The position numbers and the translations under genes are program-made. Shown here piece by piece: positions 55,707-64,000 of a DNA stretch of 64,000 nucleotides. The stretch spans positions 1-64,000 of the forward strand of contig CANTFL010000076.1 of assembly GCA_947650285.1 (NCBI GenBank), written 5' to 3'. Source of the stretch: Hyaloperonospora brassicae (Eukaryota; Oomycota; Peronosporomycetes; Peronosporales; Peronosporaceae). The notes below the pieces were generated by a model that searched no databases, was not told the DNA's origin, and saw only the letters and a program-made list of their open reading frames with translations. The first letter of the stretch is position 1, and each line of letters starts with the position of its first letter.

Positions 55707-57722
55707 ATGGCCGGCAAGAGCGACAGTGTGCGACGCAGTCACAAGTCGAGCAAAGCCAAGAACAGTACGTATACTCCTGCCGACGACATCTCGGAATCCA
55801 AGACTCCCTCGAAGGCTGCAGGTAGCAGCAGCGACGCTTTGCTTCCAGCCAAGCCGGCCGTCATGAAGACCAAGTTCTGTCTCAACTGTCAGAAGGATTT
55901 AGCGCGCAACATTCGCATCACGTGCGCCGAGTGCAGTTCGCAGCCACAAATGGATCTGTGTGTCGAGTGCTTTGCCGTGGGAGTGGAGCTGGGCGAGCAC
56001 AAGAAGACCCACCGGTACACGGTCTCGGACTGCTTGGCCTTCCCTATCGTGTACGAGCCCCCGACTACCGAAAGCGCGTCTACTACCTCAGCAGCTATTG
56101 GTACGAACGCCGCGGCCTTGCTTATGGCATCTAGCAATGATGCTGCCAGTGCAATGTGGACGGCAGATGAGGAGCTACTGCTGCTCGAGGGCATTGAGAT
56201 GTTTGGCATGGGCAACTGGAAAGACATCGCTGAGCACGTGGTAACGAAAAGTGAAAAAAAGTGCGAACGACACTATCTGACGGCATATCTCGGCTGGGAG
56301 GATCTGATGCCCCGATTTGTTGGCGACGCAATTGACGAGAGCAAGGATGAGGTGCGGGACAAAGCAGCGGAGGACAAATTACAAATGACGACCGAGGAGA
56401 AAGCAACCGAGATGAATGCGGCATCGGACCAGGCGACTCGGGGGCCGCTTGGTGAGAGAAATGGGCCCAGTCAATTGGCTGGATACATGCCGCTGCGTGG
56501 AGACTTTGATGTGGAGTACGACAACGAGGCGGAGGTGGTTCTGGCAGATATGGAGTTTTCGGACACGGACCATCCAGCGGAACGGGAGTTGAAGCTAAAG
56601 GTTATTCAGATTTACAATCAGAAGCTGGAGAAACGCATGGAGCGCAAGAAGTTTGTTGTGGAACGCGGATTGCTGGACTACAAACTGCATCAGCACACCG
56701 AACGGAAGCGCCCAAAAGAGGAGCGCGAGCTGCTCGCACAGGTGCGGCCGTTCGCTCGGTTCCAGACCCCAGAAGAACACGATAAGTTCGTGGAGGGATT
56801 GATTACGGCCATGCGACTCAAGAAAGAGATCATGTTGTTACAAGAGTACCGCAAAAATGGCGTTCGTACACTGGCCGAGGCAGAATTGTATGATGCAGAT
56901 AAGAAGAAGCGCGAGCTGGACCAGGCGATACAGAAGCAGCGTGACAGTGCCGCTTATTTATACGAGTCTGGTCGTACAACTTCCAGCCGCGACCGCGCCA
57001 ATCGGTGGCATAATCGGGAGCAGAACGTGAATGGCGATGCTGGTGGCGACAGCTTGAGAAACAGAGCATGCGGAGCAGGTGGTCTCAAGGCGATTGCAGC
57101 GGACTTCTCCATCGAAGGCACCCCGGGCAGCCATTTGCTCACTTCAAAGGAAAGGGAGGTGTGCAGGAAGCTGAAGTTGCTTCCAAAGGTACTTGATAGG
57201 TGTAATCTTGTGCGTTGGGTCCTTGTCCGCGCATTGCTGATGTGGCTATGGTTGTTTTGTTGTAGCATTATTTGGTGATTAAAGACGCGCTGGTGCGAGA
57301 ATGCTATCGCTTGGGGTATCTGACGAAAAAGATGGCCAAAGAGACGGTGCAAATAGGTGAGTGCTACGTGAGGCTGCTAAAGGTGTCGTTGGTGCTGATG
57401 AAATGTGTTGGTTCTCACAAATAGACGCGAACAAGACCAGTCAAGTGTATGACTTTTTCGTCAAGTGTGGCTGGGTCAAGCCAGAGAGTGCCATCGCAAC
57501 TGGTGCGTCTTGCTCCCACGGCTCTGCGTCGCTTGCATATGACATGCCGCGAGCGAAGGTGTGACCTAACGACTTGTGCATTGGTGTCCGATAGTTGCGC
57601 CGTCGTTGAAGTCGGTAAATAGTAAAAGCCCAAAGGAGAGCAAGACATTGGTACAGGACACGAAACCCGAGTTGCCGGCAAAACGGACCGCCTCCGAGAT
57701 GGAGGCAGCCTCAAGCCTATGA
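55707..57722 (+). CDS. ADA2: Transcriptional adaptor ADA2 (SAGA/histone acetyltransferase complex)
   Basis: There are four exons: 55707-57188, 57266-57356, 57425-57502 and 57595-57722, giving 592 residues. Starting at the ATG at 55707, a ZZ zinc finger is at about 56-106 (FCLNCQKDL, CAECSSQPQMDLCVECF). A SANT/Myb domain is at about 149-192 (MWTADEELLLLEGIEMFGMG). The ADA2 central block is GYMPLRGDFDVEYDNEAE. A C-terminal SWIRM domain spans the first three introns (GSHLLTSKEREVCRKL; VYDFFVKCGWV). This order is specific to ADA2, which couples the GCN5 acetyltransferase to nucleosomes. The final exon adds a Lys/Ser-rich tail. Confidence 0.93.
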
Positions 57723-57939
57723 CGCGCTCCCGTCTCAAGTTGTGCATTGCACATTCGATAACTGAGCACGTCATACCACGCGCGACCGTGCGAGTTGTAA
57801 CTTAATTGTTCCTTTCCAAAATGTCGTCGGTATCGAGCACCAAAACCAAACCCCTCTAAACCGAATACAATCGATAAAAAGCTGTCGCATCACTGATCGA
57901 AGGGAGTTGCGCAAACGTCGGGTGACAAGGAGCACGTAC

Positions 57940-59924
57940 ATGGGCAATAGTAACATCCTCGAGGAGATCGCGGCCCAACGCCGTCTGGACGTGGCGACTG
58001 CCAAGCGGTCCGTGCCTGCTGAGCAGCTCGCACAGGAGATCAGGAGGACGGAAGACGCGTACGGACCAGCGCTGTGCGTGCTCGACCGTCTCTACACGCC
58101 TGCGGTACGTCGACTGCGTCGTGTAGATGGAGCGCTTATTGTCTGCTATTTATTTGCTCCCCTGTTGACGCATGTGTGTGTGCTGACTGTTTGGTGACTT
58201 CCTATGCTGCTGCTCATCCTTTGCAGAAAAAAGGCTGGCTAGACGTCGCACTAGCGGCAGAGTTCAAGCGCGCGAGCCCCAGCAAGGGCGACATCGCCAC
58301 AGAGCTGGATCTTTGCGGTGCGTTTTGGGTGGATTGGCTCTTGTCAGTCATTGCCACGGGTGTCCACGTAACAGAATGATGACGCTTGGCGTGCGTGTGC
58401 TTTGTGTAGAGCAAGTCAATGCGTACGCGGATGCAGGCGCTAGTATGGTCTCGATGCTGACGGAGCCCAAGTGGTTCAAGGGCTCGTTGGAAGACATGAT
58501 GGCGGCCAGAAAAGTCGTAGAGGGCATGGAGCAACGCCCAGCTATCTTGCGCAAAGACTTTATCGTCGACGTGTATCAGCTGTTTGAAGCTCGTGCTTAC
58601 GGCGCCGACTGCGTGCTGCTCATTGTGGCTCTGCTGGCCCAAGAGCAGCTCGATGAGCTGATTGACGTAAGAGCATGATGCAGGATCGGTATGGTCTGGT
58701 GAGTACGAAGCGGTTGCTAATGTTGTTTACTATGACGTATAGGCGACCCACAAGCTTGGCATGTGCGCGTTGGTCGAGGTAAACAGCGTCCAGGAGTTGG
58801 AAACCGCTCTAGCTGCAAAAGCCCAGTTGATTGGCGTGAATAACCGCGACCTCCGCACGTTTAAAGTGGACATGGACACGACTGCTCGAGTTGCAGCTGC
58901 TATCCGCGAACGAGGTCTTGTGCTCGGACGGGACGGCGTCACGCTCTGTGCACTCAGTGGAATCCACTCGCACGCTGATGTGGTCAAGTACGAACAGTGC
59001 GGAGCCCGTTGCGTCTTGGTTGGCGAGTACCTGATGAAGAGCGGCGACATTGCAACAACCGTGAGAAACCTTATGCAGAATGAGTCGCACCACACCAGAT
59101 TGTGCGACCTGTCCTTGCTCCCGCCGCTCGCGAAGGTGTGTGGCGTGACGAAAGTGGAGTATGCGCTGGCTGCCTTGCGCAACGGCGCTAACATGATTGG
59201 CATTATCCTGGTGGAACACTCGCCTCGGTTTGTTCAACGAGAAGAAGCCAAGGCCATTGCTACAGCCGTGCGTGAGTACGGTGAGCGCTCAGGCCCTATC
59301 CTCCCGGACATCTTAGCAACACACCTCGACGGCGACCGTGACTGGTTCGATCGGAATGTCTTGGCCTTGCGGGAGGCTTGCTCGCGCGCACCTCTGGTCG
59401 TAGGTGTGTTTGCGAACAAGACTGCCGCTGAAATGAACGCGGCTGCGGAGGACATTGGACTGGATCTCGTGCAGCTACATGGTGACGAAGGCTTCGAGAT
59501 TTGCAAGAGCATCAAGCAGCCGACCATCCGGGCGTTGCACCTGCCGGACACTGCGCTGAGCGATGGCGTCGATGCGGAGGTCATTCTCCAGCAGGTCCAA
59601 AAGCCTGGCCTTGCCAACTACCTTCTGCTCGACACGACGGTAAAGGGTCAGCAAGGCGGCACGGGCGTGGCGTTCGATTGGAAGATCGCAGCCATCTTCA
59701 CTGGCGCGCGAATTCCGTGCTTGATGGCGGGCGGGCTCACCCCTCAGAACGTCGTGAAGGCTCTGTCGGTTGGTCACCCTGTGGCAGTGGACGTCAGCAG
59801 CGGCGTCGAGGTCAAGGGGTCTCCAGGCGTCAAGGACGTGGACAAGATGGCTGCGTTCCTAAAGGCCGTCAAGCACTACCTCGCGGTTGCTGCGCTCAAG
59901 ATTGACGAGGATAAGGAGGCGTAG
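57940..59924 (+). CDS. trpCF: Bifunctional indole-3-glycerol-phosphate synthase / phosphoribosylanthranilate isomerase (TrpC-TrpF)
   Basis: There are four exons: 57940-58104, 58227-58317, 58410-58666 and 58743-59924, giving 564 residues. The synthase half has ILEEIAAQRRLDV at the N-terminus, EFKRASPSKGDI with the catalytic Lys, ILRKDFIVDVYQ, and GVNNRDLRTFKVD. The isomerase half starts near residue 302 with KVCGVT (catalytic Cys). It continues with the phosphate-binding GGTGVAFDW and SSGVEVKGSPGVKD at the end. The two enzymes catalyse consecutive steps of tryptophan synthesis, though TrpF acts before TrpC. No glutamine amidotransferase (TrpG) domain is fused, unlike many fungi. Confidence 0.94.
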
Positions 59925-60429
59925 GGACACTCGTTGACAGGCAGTGGGGTTGTCTTGCGCTAAAGCCCGTCAGCGAGACCAGATCAACGTCATAGACTTC
60001 CACTCAGTGTGTATACAGCAAGATGGCCGTAAGATGAAGCTTCGTCTCGTTCTGCATTGTGCACGCAAGCAGCACAAGACGGTACTGGACCACGCTGCAA
60101 AGGGTCGGGAGACAATGGCAAGAGGCAATTTCTGCGCAACTCAGTGCCTCTGCCCGGCGATCATCGCCTTCTTCCACGTGCACGTGGTAGCACATGGGGT
60201 ATCTATCACTGACTACGAGAAGTGGCACAGCTTTCTTGTCCACGAGTCTTTGGCGCGAGTTCATTAATCGCTTGCTCTCATTGACACAGTACACGCATCA
60301 GAAGGAAGTCACTGACCTTGCGCTGCACTTGCGTGATCTTCTCAGATTTGGCCTCGTTCAGCAGTAACGACTGGAAGGTGCGCTTCATCGAGCACCGAAG
60401 CATTAGCTCCAGGAGCCTAAATCGCTTCC
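59925..60429. other. Intergenic; possible small minus-strand gene
   Basis: On the minus strand a short exon-like piece (MLRCSMKRTFQSLLLNEAKS, about 60396-60310) ends at a GTCAGT donor-like site. Candidate continuations lie between 60294 and 60004. None is convincing. The region must also hold the promoter of the LRR gene. Confidence 0.35.
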
Positions 60430-62601
60430 ATGGTGCCCAATCGCCTAGTCACCTTAGCGGCAAGACAGTCACTCGACGACAGCGCAACTGCTGCTTTGCG
60501 CGGACTGCTGAGTCTGTCGCCTGGCGGTGACAGCGCAGCAGAGCGCGAATCTGCGTCCCTGTCGCTCGTCGTGAACTTCCGCCACGTCGCCCCTTCCTGT
60601 GTGCTGCAAGCGCTGCAGGATGTGGCTGCAGTGGAACACTACTCGCACTCGCTGCAGCGCTATCCGCTGGTCAAACAGGCCTTTTGGGAGCAGGTCTTGG
60701 CCTCAAAGCTCATGCTCACGGATTCCAAGACAGGCAGACAGCAGCTGCAGCTTCAACACGAGCGATTTCCGAGCCTCGTGCTGGATTTCTCGCGCTGTGT
60801 ACTTACTACGGAGCTGCTGGAGATCCTGACAACGTTCTTCGCGCAGCAGCAAGAGACGCAGCCAAAGTCTGAGCGATCATCAGGTGTAGAGGTGGTCAGA
60901 GATGCGGTGTCTCTCGGTCGGCTGGTTCCCGTGACGCTGAAGCTCGTCAGGTGCCGGCTGACGGCAGAAAAGATCGCGATGCTAACGCCGATACTGGTGC
61001 CGGATCGACGGACGCGTGACTTTCCAGTAACACTTTGGGTGACGTCGCTGGACTTGAGCGAGCATTCAATGCGAAGTGACGAGTTAATCGCACTGGCGGA
61101 GCTGTTGGATAACTGTAGGCGACGGAGAGAGCGACGACGCGAGCTATCGCTCGAGGAGCTCGTGCTGGAAAACGCTCTAAGTCGAGCGCTCACGCCGGAG
61201 AACTGGGAGGCGTTCCAAGCATTCGTACGTGCGGCCTTTGGCGTAACTGAAGGCTGCAGGCCGTCACTGAAGCGGTTGTCGCTGGCGAGGAATTCCTTAA
61301 GCTGCCATCATATCGGCTGCATTTGCTCAGCATTGAGATGCGATAGCACAGGTCTCGAAGACCTCTCGCTCGCTAATACGCTTTCGCTCGTGGATCCGGT
61401 CGACCGCAAGGTCTGCTGGCAGTGGCTGGCGATTGGACTTCGTCCCATGAGTTTTCGCCGTCGACGGCCAGGACTTCGGAGATTGGACTTGTCAAGCAAC
61501 CCTTTGTATCTCATGGACGGCGAAGCGTGGATTGAAGGTCTTCGGGATCACCAGGCGACGGTCTGGCAATGGCTCGAAGACGCAGGTTGCTCCCACACGC
61601 TTCCCGGTCAAAGTGCAGCAGTCCGGTGTCTGTTGTCCAGTAGTGCTGAGCTGTACTCGTCGCCGATTGAAACCTGTCCACGATTGCGTGCCGTCGAGCA
61701 ACAGGTCAATGCAGTCAGTCCTGGAGTCAAAGCTGCCGAGTATGAGGTGCTGGCTTCCGTTGTAGGCGACCGTGCCTGGCTCTGCGTCGTACTTCCGGGC
61801 TTCGGTGTGGCCTGGACGCAAACAGAACACGCAATGTCCTGGGAGCCTACCGAAGACGGTCAACAGAGCGGTTCAGCAGTACTGTCGGAGCTCGTAATGA
61901 ACGACATGGCAGTCTCTCGGACTACAGCAGATGCGCTGAAGAGCTTCGTCGGAGGGTTTCGTGCGCAACTGCGATCGCTAGAGCTACGGCGCAACGCATT
62001 GTCTGCCATGGACCTGGACGCGATTTTGGCCGGCAACCAGCAGCTTTCCACGTTGGACGTCGAAGGCTGCAGATTTCTCCAGCTCCAGCTACTCGTCGAT
62101 GCTCTACGTGGAATCCCGGGCCAACATCTCCGAAAATTGAACTTGAACGCCAACCTCATTGGTGCTGACGCCATGAACGCGCTATCCGCAGCTCTACGTG
62201 GGCAAGGGGCCGATTGCCTCCCAGTGTTGCAAGAGCTACGTGTTGCGCACAACGAGATTGGTGCCACTGGCGTGCGCCATCTGCATGCGGCTTTAGAAGC
62301 AAACAAAGTGTTGATGCTGTTGGAGCTCGACGTGCCGCACGACGCCGCAGAGGCCCCTCGATGGCGCGATGACGATGAGTACACTCGGCTCTACCGGACC
62401 CGTTGCATGGGATTGAATGCGTCGTTCGACAACGAGTTAGTAGGCGTCACTCCGCTGCCTCTTGCTCGCAAGATCGCGTTCTTGCTGGTGCTCCATGCGC
62501 ACGCTGTTGTGCTAGACCGGGGCATTTGCGCTGTCGTCTTCCGTTTTGCAGCCGAGGAGAAGCGCCGTCGCATTCTTTGGCATGCTGTTCCAGCGAGATA
62601 G
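60430..62601 (+). CDS. Leucine-rich repeat protein (ribonuclease-inhibitor-like repeats)
   Basis: A 723-residue protein encoded by one frame from the ATG at 60430. LRR units are visible at several places, for example LKRLSLARNSLSCHHIG, LRRLDLSSNPLYL, LRSLELRRNALSAMDL, LRKLNLNANLIGADAM and LQELRVAHNEIGATGV. The last two have the roughly 28-residue, Ala-rich spacing of RI-type repeats. There is no signal peptide, membrane segment or kinase, so it is probably an intracellular scaffold. A non-LRR insertion of about 150 residues lies near 390-480. The exact family is not recognised. Confidence 0.8.
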   Translation: MVPNRLVTLAARQSLDDSATAALRGLLSLSPGGDSAAERESASLSLVVNFRHVAPSCVLQALQDVAAVEHYSHSLQRYPLVKQAFWEQVLASKLMLTDSKTGRQQLQLQHERFPSLVLDFSRCVLTTELLEILTTFFAQQQETQPKSERSSGVEVVRDAVSLGRLVPVTLKLVRCRLTAEKIAMLTPILVPDRRTRDFPVTLWVTSLDLSEHSMRSDELIALAELLDNCRRRRERRRELSLEELVLENALSRALTPENWEAFQAFVRAAFGVTEGCRPSLKRLSLARNSLSCHHIGCICSALRCDSTGLEDLSLANTLSLVDPVDRKVCWQWLAIGLRPMSFRRRRPGLRRLDLSSNPLYLMDGEAWIEGLRDHQATVWQWLEDAGCSHTLPGQSAAVRCLLSSSAELYSSPIETCPRLRAVEQQVNAVSPGVKAAEYEVLASVVGDRAWLCVVLPGFGVAWTQTEHAMSWEPTEDGQQSGSAVLSELVMNDMAVSRTTADALKSFVGGFRAQLRSLELRRNALSAMDLDAILAGNQQLSTLDVEGCRFLQLQLLVDALRGIPGQHLRKLNLNANLIGADAMNALSAALRGQGADCLPVLQELRVAHNEIGATGVRHLHAALEANKVLMLLELDVPHDAAEAPRWRDDDEYTRLYRTRCMGLNASFDNELVGVTPLPLARKIAFLLVLHAHAVVLDRGICAVVFRFAAEEKRRRILWHAVPAR

Positions 62602-63184
62602 GAAGACGCAGCAGGTTGTAGGACTGTCGAGGCTGGAGCTACCAGTACTCTACGGCGACCAAAGCACACAGGGGGCAGTGCAGTGCAGTGCAGCGTAGTG
62701 CAGTGCAGTGCAGTGCAGTGCAGCGCAGTGCAGCAGAACGAGATGTCCATCTCGTTGTAACGATGAGCTGCTCGCGGAGACGCAGCGACGCCACTCAAGA
62801 GAGGTGTTTATTTGTAAGCGCCCAGCCCTTCTTTGCGTCGAGCAGCTGGACGCTGGACAAACCCACGGGGGCGAAGAGAACCGCGATCATGCGTGGTGGC
62901 TGGACGCACAAGAGAACAAAAAGAGCAGGCAGCGGCCCATCCGTGGATTTGCAGAGGCGAGCAAGCGTACATGCCGGCGACACACCACCTGCTGAGAATG
63001 CACCGGCTGGCATGCAAGCACACAATGATTTGTAACAACGAGCTGAACCATCCCGCTTTTCGACCAGGTCGATCACGAGGCGGCAGTCGCGACTCAATAT
63101 CTCATCCACTGCTCCACTTGTTACCCCGGGCCTCAGTCGCGAGCGTGGCGACGGCGCACCGAAGGAAGCGGTTCAGACGGGGCG
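62602..63184. other. Intergenic with a pentanucleotide repeat
   Basis: It holds the GCAGT repeat listed separately and probably the promoter of the downstream transporter gene. Frames on both strands here are short and overlap one another. Confidence 0.5.
62675..62735 (+). repeat. (GCAGT)n microsatellite
   Basis: About twelve copies of GCAGT, with two interrupted units (GCAGC GTAGT and GCAGC), lie just downstream of the LRR gene. Confidence 0.9.
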
Positions 63185-64000
63185 ATGCATAGCGTGAACG
63201 ACTCGAGCAGCCTGTGCGGCTCCAAGAGCCTCTACGACTCGGATAGCGCCTTTTCCATGACGCCACACAGTGCGATACTGCAGTTTGACTTTCGCTCGAA
63301 AGACCGCCCGCCGACTTCTACGCGTGTGGTCGACGAGCCGACTTTGAGCCGGAAGCAGCACGTGACCGACATGATTACGTCACTGCACGAGAACAGGACG
63401 AGCGTGAATATATGGCAGGTGGGCTTTGGTGCCGCGCTTGGTCTCATGCTCGGTGTGATGCTTATCCATTACAACGTTGGTGGGGCGTGGGCTGACTGGC
63501 TTGCGATGCCTGGCCATCTCTTTATTGCAGCACTGAAGTGTCTAGTGACGCCAATGGTGTTCTGCAACGTCATTGTATGTATCGGTGAGCTGGTGGAAGC
63601 CGGCAAGGCCGCGTCGATTGGAAGACGAATGATCTTCTCATTCGCCGTAGCGTCCATCACGTCATCATGTACCGGTACGCTGTTCGCCTTCGCCATGTCG
63701 AAGCTCTATCATTCGAGTGCTGTCATACCGATCAAGCAAGCTTTCCCGTTGCTGAGCTTCCAGTGTGCTGACGGCAAATACCTCTCCTACGCGTCGAATG
63801 GAACGATTGCATGCAGCTCGAAGAACGGCACGATGCCGAACAGTCTATTTGAGCTGAAGGACGTAAGTGGCTACTTACTGATGTCGGATACAGAGTACGC
63901 GAATCTGAACGTGTCGGAGCAGATTTTTACAATCTTGAAGGACCTCGTGCCGAACAACATTTTCGACTCGTTTTCTGGGACCTCGACACTGGGCGTGATC
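63185..64000 (+). CDS. Dicarboxylate/amino acid:cation symporter (SLC1 family), 3' end beyond window
   Basis: An open frame from the ATG at 63185 runs to the last base with no stop (272 codons seen). A polar, Ser-rich cytosolic N-terminus of about 75 residues is followed by a first membrane segment (VGFGAALGLMLGVMLI). The family block LFIAALKCLVTPMVFCNVIV comes next, then a third segment (FSFAVASITSSCTGTLFAFAM). A polar loop with several N-x-S/T sites follows, and DLVPNNIFDSFSG matches the P-x-N-x-F-x-x-F turn of SLC1 proteins. The family couples Na+ or H+ to uptake of glutamate, aspartate or neutral amino acids. The transport core is outside the window, so substrate cannot be inferred. Confidence 0.88.
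   Translation, partial: MHSVNDSSSLCGSKSLYDSDSAFSMTPHSAILQFDFRSKDRPPTSTRVVDEPTLSRKQHVTDMITSLHENRTSVNIWQVGFGAALGLMLGVMLIHYNVGGAWADWLAMPGHLFIAALKCLVTPMVFCNVIVCIGELVEAGKAASIGRRMIFSFAVASITSSCTGTLFAFAMSKLYHSSAVIPIKQAFPLLSFQCADGKYLSYASNGTIACSSKNGTMPNSLFELKDVSGYLLMSDTEYANLNVSEQIFTILKDLVPNNIFDSFSGTSTLGVI

Noticed and set aside
62795..63109. Overlapping frames on both strands between the LRR and transporter genes
   Set aside because: Short, mutually overlapping and without recognisable features.
1..64000. CRISPR arrays, operons and prokaryotic-type signals
   Set aside because: No regularly spaced repeats were found. Introns and gene content are eukaryotic.

Overview
The window looks like nuclear DNA of a plant-pathogenic oomycete of the Peronosporales (Phytophthora or downy mildew type). 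The evidence is short GT-AG introns of about 50-120 nt, a fused TrpC-TrpF tryptophan enzyme, a secreted RxLR-class effector with a QRLR variant, and Ty3/Gypsy retrotransposons intermixed with compact gene islands. The genus cannot be fixed from the sequence alone.

Layout. (1) 1-6978: the 3' part of a decayed plus-strand Gypsy element with its 3' LTR at 5917-6358, abutting the 5' LTR and primer-binding site of another Gypsy element on the minus strand (6501-6978). That second LTR cuts straight into a ureF copy. (2) 6979-13430: a truncated ureF copy, a truncated copy of a small zinc-ribbon gene, an RxLR-like effector, then gene-poor sequence. (3) 13436-21024: one structurally complete minus-strand chromodomain Gypsy element with 5-bp target duplication, LTRs, PBS and PPT, but broken gag and pol. 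(4) 21025-29709: an AT-rich gene desert of decayed sequence. (5) 29710-40042: a gene island with a Cid1/TUTase-like nucleotidyltransferase, two zinc-ribbon paralogues, a short Qc-SNARE and intact ureF. The 36.1-39.9 kb part is the inverted, nearly identical partner of 6979-8774. (6) 40821-43117: a dead pogo/Tigger element with terminal inverted repeats. (7) 43118-48975: mostly unassigned, with one probable degraded multi-exon gene. (8) 48976-64000: a dense housekeeping island. It holds two tandem cis-prenyltransferases flanking a divergently transcribed TrmB-type tRNA m7G methyltransferase, ADA2, TrpC-TrpF, an LRR protein, and an SLC1-type transporter running off the end.

The genes do not form one pathway. 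Dolichol synthesis (two cis-prenyltransferases), tRNA and RNA modification (TrmB, TUTase), chromatin (ADA2), tryptophan synthesis, urease maturation (UreF), membrane traffic (SNARE) and transport are all represented. The most unusual signals are: antisense coding frames in both Gypsy elements between pol and the 3' LTR; the inverted duplication whose left arm was broken by an LTR; an uncharacterised three-copy zinc-ribbon family; a membrane-anchored versus a soluble-looking cis-prenyltransferase pair; and a primer-binding site shared by two different Gypsy elements that matches no tRNA I recognise over its full length.

Introns were placed by eye from GT/AG sites and reading phase. No homology search was possible, so product names rest on motif recognition.
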